Assembly: GCA_030145245.1 (NCBI GenBank)
Contig: JAQYWC010000043.1
Coordinates: 1 to 64,000, forward strand
DNA length: 64,000 bases
Reading direction: 5' to 3'
Origin: Desulfobacterium sp.
Lineage (GTDB): Bacteria; Desulfobacterota; Desulfobacteria; Desulfobacterales; Desulfobacteraceae
Under the pieces are notes generated by a model. It searched no databases. It saw only the letters and a program-made list of their open reading frames with translations, and had not been told where the DNA came from. Both the position numbers and the translations under genes were made by a program. The first letter of the stretch is position 1. Each line of letters starts with the position of its first letter. Below, one piece after another: positions 8,332 to 16,945 of this stretch.

Positions 8332-9608
8332 CAACATATACCACACAGATAGATGCGGCAAGAAAGGGAATCATCACCCCCCAGATGAAGGATGTACTGG
8401 CTTCGGAATCCATTTCAGAGACCGAGCTGTTGCAAAGACTTGCCACAGGCGAGATTGCCATCCCGGCCAACAAGAACCACACCAGTCTTCGCGGCATCGG
8501 CATCGGCACCGGGCTTACAACCAAGGTTAACGTCAACCTCGGGGTATCCGAGGATAAATGCTGTTTCGCGTCTGAGTTTAGAAAAGCCGAACTTGCCATC
8601 AAACACAATGCCCACTCCATCATGGACCTATCCATTGTCGGAGATACCCAAGCCTTCAGGCAGCGGCTCATCAAGGCCATGCCCGTGATGATAGGCACGG
8701 TTCCCATCTACGACACCCTCACCCGCACGGGAAAAAAAGCGGAGGAGATCACCCTTGACGAATGGTTTGAAACCGTTGAGATCCACGCCAAAGACGGCAT
8801 CGATTTCCTCACCATCCATGCGGGGTTGAACCAGAAAGTGGTCCAGAGCATCCGGACCAACCCAAGACTAACCGGCGTGATCTCCAGGGGTGGTTCCATC
8901 CTCGTGGAATGGATGGTAAAGAACGGAAAAGAAAACCCGTTTTACGAGCATTTTGACCGCCTCCTCGACATCTGTGAACAATACGATATCTGCCTGAGCC
9001 TTGGGGACGGCCTGAGACCCGGCTGCCTGAAAGATGCCACGGACGCGCCCCAGATCGAAGAGCTCATAACACTGGGAGAGCTCACCAAACGGGCTTGGGC
9101 AAGAAATGTCCAGGTGATGATCGAAGGACCCGGCCATGTCCCCCTGAATGAGGTGGAGATGAACATGAAGATGCAGAAAAAGCTGTGCCACAACGCCCCC
9201 TTTTATGTGCTCGGCCCCCTGGTAACGGACATCGCACCGGGATACGACCACATCACCGCCGCCATCGGAGGAGCCCTGGCAGCCATGCACGGCGCCGATT
9301 TCCTCTGCTACGTAACACCGGCCGAGCACCTTCGCCTTCCGGAACTTGAGGATGTCAAGGAAGGGATAATGGCAACACGGATCGCAGCCCATGCCGCCGA
9401 CATCGCACAGGGAATCCCCAATGCCGTGGCGCCGGATCACCAGATGGGCAAGTTTCGCAGGGAGCTTGACTGGGAGGGACAGTTCGAGATGGCCATGGAC
9501 CCTGAAAAGGCCCGGGCCTACCGGGAATCCTCGCAACCCAAAGAGAAGGAAGCCTGTTCCATGTGCGGCGATTTCTGCGCAGTAAAACGCACCCGCGATC
9601 TCCTATAA
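8328..9608 (+). CDS. thiC: Phosphomethylpyrimidine synthase ThiC
   Basis: ThiC converts aminoimidazole ribotide to HMP phosphate by a non-canonical radical SAM reaction. The 426-residue protein is the short form common in anaerobes, lacking the N-terminal extension of the E. coli enzyme (about 630 residues). The C-terminal iron-sulfur motif CSMCGDFC is intact, as are VMIEGPGHVPL, LGPLVTDIAPGYDHI and GADFLCYVTPAEHL. It is the last gene of the plus-strand thi operon and runs straight into a repeat cluster; no terminator hairpin with a U-tract was seen. Confidence 0.97.
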   Translation: MTTYTTQIDAARKGIITPQMKDVLASESISETELLQRLATGEIAIPANKNHTSLRGIGIGTGLTTKVNVNLGVSEDKCCFASEFRKAELAIKHNAHSIMDLSIVGDTQAFRQRLIKAMPVMIGTVPIYDTLTRTGKKAEEITLDEWFETVEIHAKDGIDFLTIHAGLNQKVVQSIRTNPRLTGVISRGGSILVEWMVKNGKENPFYEHFDRLLDICEQYDICLSLGDGLRPGCLKDATDAPQIEELITLGELTKRAWARNVQVMIEGPGHVPLNEVEMNMKMQKKLCHNAPFYVLGPLVTDIAPGYDHITAAIGGALAAMHGADFLCYVTPAEHLRLPELEDVKEGIMATRIAAHAADIAQGIPNAVAPDHQMGKFRRELDWEGQFEMAMDPEKARAYRESSQPKEKEACSMCGDFCAVKRTRDLL

Positions 9609-9624
9609 CCACCAACGAACAAAC

Positions 9625-9906
9625 GGGGTCAGGCTTAGCTTATTGTCATTATTTTTGAAACACAAAATATCAAGCAATAAGCTAAGCCTGACCCCAATTA
9701 ATATGACCCCACCGAAGCAAGCGAAGCAAATTGAATTCACAACAACCCAATCGAAACGCAATAACGACAATAAGCTAAGCCTGACCCCAATTAATATGAC
9801 CCCATCGAAGCGCGCGAAGCAAATTTAATTCACGACAACCCCAATCGAAACGCAATAACGACAATAAGGTAAGCCTGACCCCAATTAATAAGCTAAGCCT
9901 GACCCC
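9625..9906. repeat. REP-like repeat cluster between the converging thi operons
   Basis: A 21-base unit at 9625-9645 and its perfect inverse at 9675-9695 flank a 29-base spacer. Two tandem copies of a roughly 94-base unit follow, each ending in the same inverse 21-mer (9768-9788, and 9862-9882 with one mismatch). A final partial copy runs to 9906. The linkers carry GAAGCAAGCGAAGC-type sequence shared with 32-88. The last copy reaches into thiD: its CTA at 9893-9895 is the thiD stop codon. Short reading frames inside are not considered genes. Confidence 0.9.
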
Positions 9907-10696
9907 ACCAGTATACGGGTCCGTGGCCGTTGCCGAGCTTGTATTCAGCGCCGGCGACAAGGGCCTGGGTGAGGAACAGCTTGGCCTGCTTGACTGCGGA
10001 TGCGATGCCGTGGCCCTTGGCAATGTTTGCGGCAATGGCCGATGACAGGGTGCAGCCCGTGCCGTGGGAGTTGGAGGTATCGACCCGTTCACCGTCGAAC
10101 TTCACGGTGAGGTCGCTCTCTCCGAGATAGAGAAGGTCCATGCATTCGTTACCGTTCAGGTGCCCCCCCTTTAAGAGGACGGTCCTGCACCCGAGCTCGG
10201 CAAGATCCCGGCAGGCCTGGGGCATATCTTCCACGGTGGCTACCTCCCTTCCCAGGAGCACCGACGCCTCGGGAAGATTCGGGGTGATGATGCTGGCAAG
10301 GGGAAGGAGCTTTTTCTTTAAAGCGGCAATGGCATCGTCCTGGAGGAGCTTGTCCCCGCTCTTTGCGATCATCACGGGATCGACGACCACTTGCCGGCAC
10401 TGGTGGTGATCAAGTCGATCCGCAACCGCCTCGATCACCGCAGGAGAGTGGAGCATGCCGATCTTGACGGCATCGGTTCCGATATCCTCGAGTACGGCAT
10501 CCATCTGGGTTGCGATGAACTCCGGCGGTACCGGATGGATGCCTGTTACGGCAACGGTATTCTGGGCTGTCAGGGCCGTGAGAACCGACATGCCGTAGCA
10601 TCCCAGGGCTGAGAAGGTCTTGAGATCCGCCTGTATCCCGGCGCCGCCGCCGCTGTCCGAACCTGCAATGGTCAATGCACGATAGTATGTTTTCAT
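9893..10696 (-). CDS. thiD: HMP/HMP-phosphate kinase ThiD
   Basis: ThiD phosphorylates hydroxymethylpyrimidine twice to the pyrophosphate. The 267-residue ribokinase-fold protein has ALTIAGSDSGGGAGIQADLKTF at its start (shown by residues 6-27), VVDPVMIAKSGDKLL, TPNLPEASVLLG and the catalytic DTSNSHGTGCTLSSAIA. The start has AAGGAGGGC upstream. The last residues, WWGQA and the TAG stop, are encoded by the adjacent REP-like repeat, so the original C-terminus was replaced by a repeat insertion; the catalytic core is unaffected. It is the last gene of the minus-strand salvage operon. Confidence 0.95.
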   Translation of the reverse strand: MKTYYRALTIAGSDSGGGAGIQADLKTFSALGCYGMSVLTALTAQNTVAVTGIHPVPPEFIATQMDAVLEDIGTDAVKIGMLHSPAVIEAVADRLDHHQCRQVVVDPVMIAKSGDKLLQDDAIAALKKKLLPLASIITPNLPEASVLLGREVATVEDMPQACRDLAELGCRTVLLKGGHLNGNECMDLLYLGESDLTVKFDGERVDTSNSHGTGCTLSSAIAANIAKGHGIASAVKQAKLFLTQALVAGAEYKLGNGHGPVYWWGQA

Positions 10697-10708
10697 TTTC
10701 TGCCCTCC

Positions 10709-11332
10709 TTATTTAATAATGGGGTTCACTGTATCACAAAGTTTTTTGGCCGCGCCATAGGGATCCTCTGTCCCACAGATGGCCGATACCACGGCAATGG
10801 AATCCGCACCGGCCAGGATCACGTCCCTGGCATTGGAAAGATCAAGCCCGCCAATGGCAACCAGGGGATGGCGGGAAAACGTGCGTATCCTGGAAAGTCC
10901 TTCAAGGCCCCACACGGTTTTCGTATCTGTTTTGGTGGTGGTTGGAAACACCGGGCTCACCCCGAGATAATCCACATCCAGTTCCTGGGCCGCTTCAACG
11001 TCTTCCCAGCTCTCCACCGAAAGACCAATGATCTTATCCGGTCCAAGAAGCTTTCGCGCAAGAACGGCCGGCATATCGTCCTGGCCGATGTGAACACCGT
11101 CTGCCCCGCAGGCCAGGGCCACGTCGATGCGGTCGTTGATGATCAACGGAACGTCAAAGCCCGCCATGGACGCCTTGACCCGTATGGCTGTTTCAACAAA
11201 CGCCCGGGTCCCGCTGTTTTTCTCCCTGAGCTGGACACAACCAACGCCTGCGCGAAGGGCGTCAGCAACAGTGAGTTCAACGGATTTCTCCCTGCAGAGG
11301 CCGGGATCCGTTACAAGATAAATGCCTTTCAT
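10709..11332 (-). CDS. thiE: Thiamine phosphate synthase ThiE (second copy)
   Basis: A 207-residue ThiE paralogue with VQLREKNS, LIINDRIDVAL, DGVHIGQDDMP, IGLSVES, VDYLGVSPVFPTTTK and VAIGGL. It differs clearly from the copy at 7690-8331, so it is not a recent duplication. It lies between thiM and thiD, seven bases after thiM, the common thiM-thiE-thiD salvage order. It probably couples salvaged HMP and thiazole, while the other copy serves de novo synthesis; this division is inferred. Confidence 0.94.
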   Translation of the reverse strand: MKGIYLVTDPGLCREKSVELTVADALRAGVGCVQLREKNSGTRAFVETAIRVKASMAGFDVPLIINDRIDVALACGADGVHIGQDDMPAVLARKLLGPDKIIGLSVESWEDVEAAQELDVDYLGVSPVFPTTTKTDTKTVWGLEGLSRIRTFSRHPLVAIGGLDLSNARDVILAGADSIAVVSAICGTEDPYGAAKKLCDTVNPIIK

Positions 11333-11339
11333 CTATGGT

Positions 11340-12137
11340 TTACCCCCTGAAATAGCGTTCAATATCACCCTGGGTCAGGCAATACAAGGCATCAATAAAC
11401 CCGGTCTGGAGAGTTCCGGGACCCTTGGCTGTTTCGGCTGCAATCTCGCCTGCAATGCCCATGACAGCCATGGCATGGGCAACGGCCATGGCATACCGTG
11501 AATTCACGGCGGCAAAGGCGCCGCACAGGGCCGAAGCCGTGCATCCGAGACCCGTCACCCTCGGCATCATGGGATGACCATTCTTTATGGCAATAAACCC
11601 TGTTTTGTCAACAACATAATCGGTTTTGCCTGTGATGCAGACCACGCTGTTCGTGCTCCGGTTCAAACTTTTGGCCGAATCCAGGGCAAGGCTTGACTCG
11701 CTGGTGCTGTCAACCCCCTTGGTGGCCACCCCGTCCTGGCAAAGGGCCATGATCTCCGAGCCGTTGCCCCGGATGATTTCAGGGGAAAACGCTTCGATAA
11801 AGGTGGTTGCAGTTATTGTTCTGTAATGGGTGGCGCCCGCCCCCACAGGATCGATGATGATGGGAATATTGCAGGCATTGGCCTTATGGGCGGCCAGGTT
11901 CATGGATGAAATCCAAGGGTCGCTCAGGGTGCCGATGTTGATCACCAGGGCCGAGGAGATGGCCGCCATCTCCTCCACTTCCGCCCTGGCATGGGCCATC
12001 ACCGGCGATGCCCCAAGGGCCAGAAGGGCGTTGGCCGTGGTGTTCATGACAACAAAGTTGGTGATGTTGTGCACAAGGGGCGCCTGTTCCCGGATCGCCC
12101 TGATGTCCTCCCATATGGTTTCAGGAGTGATGTTCAT
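11340..12137 (-). CDS. thiM: Hydroxyethylthiazole kinase ThiM
   Basis: ThiM phosphorylates hydroxyethylthiazole for salvage. The chosen start at 12137 (MNITPETIWEDI) has GGAGAC six bases upstream and gives 265 residues, the family norm; the frame stays open to 12227 but that would overlap the end of thiY. Motifs include LVHNITNFVVMNTTANALLALGASP (within residues 19-43), IIIDPVGAGAT, IRGNGSEIMAL, GVDS and CITGKTDYVVD, then VTGLGCTASAL with the catalytic Cys. It sits between thiY and thiE. Confidence 0.95.
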   Translation of the reverse strand: MNITPETIWEDIRAIREQAPLVHNITNFVVMNTTANALLALGASPVMAHARAEVEEMAAISSALVINIGTLSDPWISSMNLAAHKANACNIPIIIDPVGAGATHYRTITATTFIEAFSPEIIRGNGSEIMALCQDGVATKGVDSTSESSLALDSAKSLNRSTNSVVCITGKTDYVVDKTGFIAIKNGHPMMPRVTGLGCTASALCGAFAAVNSRYAMAVAHAMAVMGIAGEIAAETAKGPGTLQTGFIDALYCLTQGDIERYFRG

Positions 12138-12150
12138 GGTTGTCTCCTTA

Positions 12151-13101
12151 TTACTTCCAGGTGTGGATGATCGTGTTGACATCCACCCTTTTCTCAATGA
12201 GTTTGTGGGCAAGGGCAAAATCGGCAAAGGTCTGCCACTTTACAGCATCCGTCACCCGGGTTTTGGCATAATAGGGCCGGGTCAGTTCAAAGGCCTGGGT
12301 CTCGGTTGCCGCATCTGCCTCCGGTACCTGTTCAAGGTAGATTTTAAGGGCCTCGGCAGGATGGTTCCCGGTATAATCCATGGCCTGCTCAACGGCCCGG
12401 ACAAAGCCGTGAACCGCTGTCGCTTTGGCCTTGTCCGCCAGCACCTTTTTGCCGCACACAAAAATCAGCTCCTCGTAATCGGGAATGCCGTGGTGCTCGA
12501 GCTCAAAATAGCCCGACTTGTACCCATGCTGGGCCATGGCCACGGTCTCATAGGTCTTGAACGGGCCCATCACGGCATCCACCTTGCCGCTGGCAAGGGA
12601 AGGCAGAATGGTAAAGCCCACGTTCACCGGGGTGTATTCCTTTATATTGTTAAGGGAGGCAAATGCGGCCAGCAACCCATCCATGAGCCCGGGCACGGTA
12701 TAGCCGATGGTCTTGCCCTCAAGATCGGAAGGGGTGGAAATGCCCTTTCCTTCAAGGAACATCAGGGTGGTCAGGGGATGGTCCACCAGGTGGCCCACCA
12801 CCTTCAGGTCAAGGCCCTGGGATGCGGCAATGATGGTCTGGGGCTCGTAGGAGACGGCAAGATCCACGGTGCCTGCGGCGGCAAGCTTGAGTCCGTCCGA
12901 GGTCTCGGAGGGGCTCATGATGGTGACATCAACACCGTTTTTTTCAAAATAGCCATTTGCCTTTGCAACATAGACGGGAAGATGGTCGATGTTGGGAAAC
13001 CAGTCAAGCATGAGGTCCAGTTTCTGCTTCTCAGCCGCCTGTAGCCCGGGGGCGAAAACAAAAACAAAAAAGCCAATAAAAACAAACAAGATCTTTTTCA
13101 T
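12151..13101 (-). CDS. thiY: Thiamine-precursor ABC transporter substrate-binding protein ThiY
   Basis: A 316-residue periplasmic binding protein of the NMT1/THI5 group. It has a signal peptide (MKKILFVFIGFFVFVFA, cleavage near the QAAE site). The mature start LMLDWFPNIDHLPVYVAKANGYF is typical of proteins that bind HMP-like pyrimidines such as formylaminopyrimidine. It lies with permease and ATPase genes and salvage enzymes behind a TPP riboswitch, so a thiamine pyrimidine precursor is the likely ligand. The exact compound cannot be told from sequence. Confidence 0.88.
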   Translation of the reverse strand: MKKILFVFIGFFVFVFAPGLQAAEKQKLDLMLDWFPNIDHLPVYVAKANGYFEKNGVDVTIMSPSETSDGLKLAAAGTVDLAVSYEPQTIIAASQGLDLKVVGHLVDHPLTTLMFLEGKGISTPSDLEGKTIGYTVPGLMDGLLAAFASLNNIKEYTPVNVGFTILPSLASGKVDAVMGPFKTYETVAMAQHGYKSGYFELEHHGIPDYEELIFVCGKKVLADKAKATAVHGFVRAVEQAMDYTGNHPAEALKIYLEQVPEADAATETQAFELTRPYYAKTRVTDAVKWQTFADFALAHKLIEKRVDVNTIIHTWK

Positions 13102-13136
13102 TAAAACTCCTCTTTTTAAAACGGTGCCAAGGGCAC

Positions 13137-13889
13137 CTACATTGGATTATTTTTCCAGGTAACCACCCGCTTCTCAAGCCTTCCTACAAAGCCCCACAAA
13201 AGGAGCCCCATGATGGAAAGCCAGAGGATGGCGGCAAACACGAGGTCCACCTTAAGTCTTGCATTGGACTGGATCATGAGATATCCCAGCCCCTGCTGTG
13301 CGCCCACCCACTCTCCGATCACCGCCCCGATGGTTGCCACGGTGACCCCCACCTTAAGGCCTGCAAAAAAATGGGGCAGGGCCCAGGGCCAGTAGAGCAA
13401 CGTCATGGTTTTCCAGAATCCGCCGCCCATGAGGCGAAACAGGGTTTGAAAATCCCGGTTACAGCTTTTGAATCCTTCCAAAAGGCTCACAAGGATGGGG
13501 AAAAAGATGATCACCCCGGCCATGAACACCTTGCTTGCAATGCCGTACCCGAGCCAGACCACCAACAGGGGGGCCAGGGCAAACACCGGCACGGCCTGGG
13601 ACGCCACAAGAAACGGGGCAAGGGCACGCTCCATTGCGGGCATGGCAAACATGGCCATGGCAAGGGGAACGGCGACAGCCAGGGCAAGGGCGATACCCAG
13701 GATGATCTCGAGAAAGGTAACAGCGGCATGGGGCGCGATCAGGGGCGCTTTCATAACAGCCGTGACGACAATGACCGAGGGCGGGGGCAGGATAAAGCCG
13801 GGTACTCCAAAGAAACGGCACCCCCCCTCCCACAGACAGAGGAGAACACCTGCCACGGCCAGGGCAACAAGGTTAGAGCGAATCATCAT
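13137..13889 (-). CDS. thiX: Thiamine-precursor ABC transporter permease ThiX
   Basis: A 250-residue inner-membrane permease of the nitrate/taurine/pyrimidine type with about six helices. The cytoplasmic EAA-like loop that docks on the ATPase is visible around RLMGGGFWKTMTLLYWPWALP (within residues 148-168), and GAVIGEWVGAQQGLGYLM is the characteristic C-terminal signature. It overlaps thiZ upstream by 17 bases and is 35 bases before thiY, consistent with one operon. Confidence 0.88.
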   Translation of the reverse strand: MMIRSNLVALAVAGVLLCLWEGGCRFFGVPGFILPPPSVIVVTAVMKAPLIAPHAAVTFLEIILGIALALAVAVPLAMAMFAMPAMERALAPFLVASQAVPVFALAPLLVVWLGYGIASKVFMAGVIIFFPILVSLLEGFKSCNRDFQTLFRLMGGGFWKTMTLLYWPWALPHFFAGLKVGVTVATIGAVIGEWVGAQQGLGYLMIQSNARLKVDLVFAAILWLSIMGLLLWGFVGRLEKRVVTWKNNPM

Positions 13890-14619
13890 TGCCCTCCCCT
13901 GTCAGCTTTCCCAGAACATGAGACTTTAGGGCCAGAAGTTCCGGGTCATCGAACCGCCTGGGCTTTGGGCTCTTGAGAACAAACCGCCCTTGAACCGCCA
14001 TGGGCCGAGGTGTCAAAAGAACGAGTTCATCTGCAAGAAGCAGTGCCTCCTCAATGTCATGGGTGATCATGACCAGGGTCTTGTCAAACTCAGTCTGAAG
14101 CAGGAGAAGCAGGGATTGAAGGGTCCGCCGCGTAATGGCATCCAGGGCGGACAGGGGCTCGTCAAGGAGAACCAGGTCCCGGTCAAACATCAGGGTCCTG
14201 ACCAGGGCGCACCGCTGTCCCATGCCGCCGGACACCTCATGGGGCATGTGCCCCTCGTACCCCTTGAGCCCAAGACGCTCAAACAGGGCCATGGCCCGGT
14301 TTTCAGCGGTTTTCACATCGCCGTTGACCGTTTTCACGGGCAAAAGGGCATTGTCCATCAACGAGAACCAGGGAAGCAGGAGATCCTTCTGCTGCATGTA
14401 GGCGGCAACCGATCCCAGATGGGGAAGCTCCCTGCCCCGCCAACGGAGGGTACCGGTGTCGGCCGGAACAACCCCGGAGAGAAGATCAAACAGGGTGCTC
14501 TTGCCGCAGCCAGAGGGACCGAGGAGGACGGTGAATCCGTTCTCCGTAACCGAAAGGCTGAAATCGGAAAAAATCGTCTGAAGGTCAAATTGTTTTGTTA
14601 CCCCTGAAACTTGAAGCAT
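13873..14619 (-). CDS. thiZ: Thiamine-precursor ABC transporter ATP-binding protein ThiZ
   Basis: A 248-residue ABC ATPase with Walker A GPSGCGKST, Q-loop AYMQQKDLLLPW, signature VSGGMGQR (an M where Q is usual), Walker B LVLLDEPLSALD and the H-loop MITHDIEEAL. It is the first gene after the minus-strand TPP riboswitch and would power uptake through ThiX and ThiY. Start ATG at 14619 is preceded by GGGGAAGGG. Confidence 0.9.
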   Translation of the reverse strand: MLQVSGVTKQFDLQTIFSDFSLSVTENGFTVLLGPSGCGKSTLFDLLSGVVPADTGTLRWRGRELPHLGSVAAYMQQKDLLLPWFSLMDNALLPVKTVNGDVKTAENRAMALFERLGLKGYEGHMPHEVSGGMGQRCALVRTLMFDRDLVLLDEPLSALDAITRRTLQSLLLLLQTEFDKTLVMITHDIEEALLLADELVLLTPRPMAVQGRFVLKSPKPRRFDDPELLALKSHVLGKLTGEGNDDSL

Positions 14620-14707
14620 AAACCCTTCCCCGGTTATATTTTACACAACGCTCAGGCTGAACGTTTCCAGGGAATGCACGCAAGATAAAAAGGATAACTA
14701 TCATCAA

Positions 14708-14800
14708 TCGGCTTCCCTTCGCCAGCATTACCTGGATCAGGTTCCAGGGGTCGAAACTTTCAAGTTTCCTCTCAGCCGGTTACCGCCGGCTCCCCCAGTC
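14708..14800 (-). promoter_or_regulatory. TPP riboswitch of the thiZXY-thiM-thiE-thiD operon
   Basis: On the minus strand the conserved aptamer segments appear in order: GGGGGAGCCGG, CCGGCTGAGAGGAAAC, GACCCCTGGAACCTGATC, then AGGTAATGCTGGCGAAGGGA. It lies about 90 bases before thiZ. A TTGACA on the minus strand (14852-14857) with a weak -10 about 17 bases on may be its promoter. No obvious terminator hairpin is seen between aptamer and thiZ. Confidence 0.96.
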
Positions 14801-15007
14801 CGTCACGTTGAACTTTTTTCGTTGAGGAAACTACCACGGGCAGAAGCGATTTGTCAACTTAACTTGAAACCTGTGCAGGCCTAAGGAATTATCATTCTTT
14901 GCTTGACTTGCAACGCTTATCAATGCACACTTGCAAAAGTGTGGCAACATCAGCGATACTGCGAATTCCACTAAAATTCATCGTTTTTTTTCAAAAGGGG
15001 TTTCTCC

Positions 15008-16600
15008 ATGAAACAACCCTCGACGATCCCGGAGTTAGAGAGACGGGTAGAAGAACTTGCCGCCATCAACCAACTGACCAACGAACTGACCGTCAACCTC
15101 TCCAAAGACAGCTTCATGGATTCTGTCTACCAGAAGGTGCATTCGATTCTAGAGCCGGACCTGACCCTGGTTTACAGGCTTAAGAACAACCGCCTGCTTC
15201 TCCAGGGAGATCCTTCAAAGCACAATGCCGTCGTCCATGCTACCCAGAAAAAACTCATGGTGGGGGAATGCCTCTGCGGGCTTGTGGCCAAGACAGGCGA
15301 AGCGATCTTCTCCAAGAAGATCTGTAAGGACCCAAGATGCACCAGGAACGAATGCAAAAATGCAGGGCTCTGCTCGTTTGCCGCACTGCCCCTGGTCTTC
15401 AACAACAGCATTTCCGGGGTACTGGGGATTGCCGCAACCGAAAATCGCTCTTTTGAAAAACAGAAGGATTTTCTTGAGATCATCAGCGGAAACATTGCCA
15501 CGGCCATCAGCATCGCAAGGCTCTACGAAAAGATTCACCAGAGCAACCGCAAGCTGACGGCGGAGCTGTCAAAACGCAAAAAAACGGAAAAAGACCTGCG
15601 CAAAAGCAAGCAACACCTTGCCAAGGCCCAGGAGATCGCCCATTTCGGCACCTGGAGATTGAACCTGGCAACCGGGGAGATAGCGGGATCAAAGGAGATG
15701 TTTAATATTTTAGGTCTTCCCGGGGAAAAGACGTGCCTCGAGGGCTTTTCCAGCATGATCTGTCCTGATGACAGGGCGCGGCATAGCTACCACATCAACC
15801 GGGGAATGAAAACCGGTGAAGCCTGGGACATCGAGTACCGGATCAACGCCAGGAACGGAAAACCCAAACATATCCACGCCAAGGGGGAGGCGGTCCGTGA
15901 CAAAACCGGAAGGATCGTGGAACTTGTTGGAACCGCCCAGGACATCACCCAGCGAAAACAGGCGGAACTCCTCCTGAAAGAGCGGGAACAGGTCTACCGC
16001 TCCATGTTTGACAACAACAACTCCGCCATGCTCCTGATCGATCCTGCCACAGGCGCCATCGTCGACGCAAACCCTGCGGCCTGCGCCTTTTACGGCCATG
16101 ATAAAAACCGGCTGACCGAGATGACGGTCACCGACATCAACACCCTCTCCCAGGAAGAGATCAATACCGGGATGGACGAAACCGAATCGGAAAAGAAAAA
16201 TTATTTCAACTTCCGCCACCTGGCGGCAGAAGGAAAAATCCGGGACGTCGAGGTCTACAGCGGGCCGATCTCTGTGAGCGGCAAACCCCTGTTGTGCTCT
16301 ATCATACACGATATATCCCATCGCAAACGGGTCGAGGAAGAACGGGAACAATTGATCAGGCAACTCCGGAACAGCGTCCGGGAGATCAAGACCCTGAGGG
16401 GATTTCTGCCCATCTGCTCCTCCTGCATGAAGATACGGGACGACCAGGGATACTGGAACAGAATCGAATCTTATATTGAACAGCACTCGGAAGCGCTGTT
16501 CAGCCACGGAATCTGTCCCGCCTGCATGGACAAGCTCTACGGAAAGGAGAAGTGGTACATCAAGATGAAGGAAAAAAAGGATAAGAAACAAAAACCTTAG
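15008..16600 (+). CDS. GAF-PAS-PAS sensor protein with C-terminal Cys-pair domain
   Basis: A 530-residue soluble signalling protein. A GAF domain (about residues 15-175) carries several cysteines, CKDPRCTRNECKNAGLC, that could bind a metal or sense redox. A coiled coil follows (about 175-205), then two PAS domains, each with a PAC end (TAQDITQRKQAE and IIHDISHRKRVEEE). There is no kinase, cyclase or HTH output. Instead the end holds two CX2C pairs, PICSSCMKIRD and GICPACMDKLY, about 35 residues apart, which look like a zinc- or iron-binding module. Start ATG 15008 follows AAGGGG. The next gene follows after 13 bases, so the two are probably co-transcribed. Confidence 0.8.
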   Translation: MKQPSTIPELERRVEELAAINQLTNELTVNLSKDSFMDSVYQKVHSILEPDLTLVYRLKNNRLLLQGDPSKHNAVVHATQKKLMVGECLCGLVAKTGEAIFSKKICKDPRCTRNECKNAGLCSFAALPLVFNNSISGVLGIAATENRSFEKQKDFLEIISGNIATAISIARLYEKIHQSNRKLTAELSKRKKTEKDLRKSKQHLAKAQEIAHFGTWRLNLATGEIAGSKEMFNILGLPGEKTCLEGFSSMICPDDRARHSYHINRGMKTGEAWDIEYRINARNGKPKHIHAKGEAVRDKTGRIVELVGTAQDITQRKQAELLLKEREQVYRSMFDNNNSAMLLIDPATGAIVDANPAACAFYGHDKNRLTEMTVTDINTLSQEEINTGMDETESEKKNYFNFRHLAAEGKIRDVEVYSGPISVSGKPLLCSIIHDISHRKRVEEEREQLIRQLRNSVREIKTLRGFLPICSSCMKIRDDQGYWNRIESYIEQHSEALFSHGICPACMDKLYGKEKWYIKMKEKKDKKQKP

Positions 16601-16613
16601 CAAAGGAGCTATC

Positions 16614-16943
16614 ATGGCAATTTCCGTTATTATCAGACGAACGGTTACCAACAAGGAAAAGGCTGCACAACTCTCCCCCCTGATCGTCCGGCTCAGATCC
16701 AGGGCAACGGTTCAACCCGGGTATATCACAAGTCAGGCCTTTACATGTATCGACTGTGCCGGAGAGTACCTGGTTATCAGCACCTGGAACACCCTGGACG
16801 ACTGGAACACCTGGCTTAACAGCGAAGAGCGCAGGGAGATCCAGAACCAGATAAACCACCTTCTGGACACAGAAACGGAGTACAGGCTCTACGAACCCCT
16901 GACCGGAGGCATTATTCCCCGGTTTCAGGAGGGAACACAATAG
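16614..16943 (+). CDS. Antibiotic biosynthesis monooxygenase (ABM) domain protein
   Basis: A 109-residue protein with the ferredoxin-like alpha/beta pattern of the ABM superfamily: an opening strand ISVIIRRTV, a central ITSQAFTCIDCAGEYLVISTW region and the NTLDDWNTWLNSEERREI helix. Such small dimeric proteins include heme-degrading and quinol monooxygenases, but many have no known reaction and none is assigned here. ATG 16614 follows AAAGGAG and the gene trails the PAS protein by 13 bases. Its 3' end is convergent with the diguanylate cyclase two bases away. Confidence 0.75.
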   Translation: MAISVIIRRTVTNKEKAAQLSPLIVRLRSRATVQPGYITSQAFTCIDCAGEYLVISTWNTLDDWNTWLNSEERREIQNQINHLLDTETEYRLYEPLTGGIIPRFQEGTQ

Positions 16944-16945
16944 CC

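Noticed and set aside
9643-9828. Short plus-strand frame inside the repeat cluster
   Set aside because: It is made wholly of repeated sequence (the same words twice) and has no ribosome-binding site.
9625-9906. CRISPR array
   Set aside because: The units are inverted as well as direct, irregularly spaced, dispersed across the window, and no cas genes are present.
11830-13044. A 404-codon plus-strand frame opposite thiM and thiY
   Set aside because: It is antisense to two genes with clear family motifs; long antisense frames are common in GC-rich DNA, and this one shows no domain.
15710-16654. A 314-codon minus-strand frame opposite the PAS protein
   Set aside because: No family resemblance; both PAS domains on the other strand are intact.
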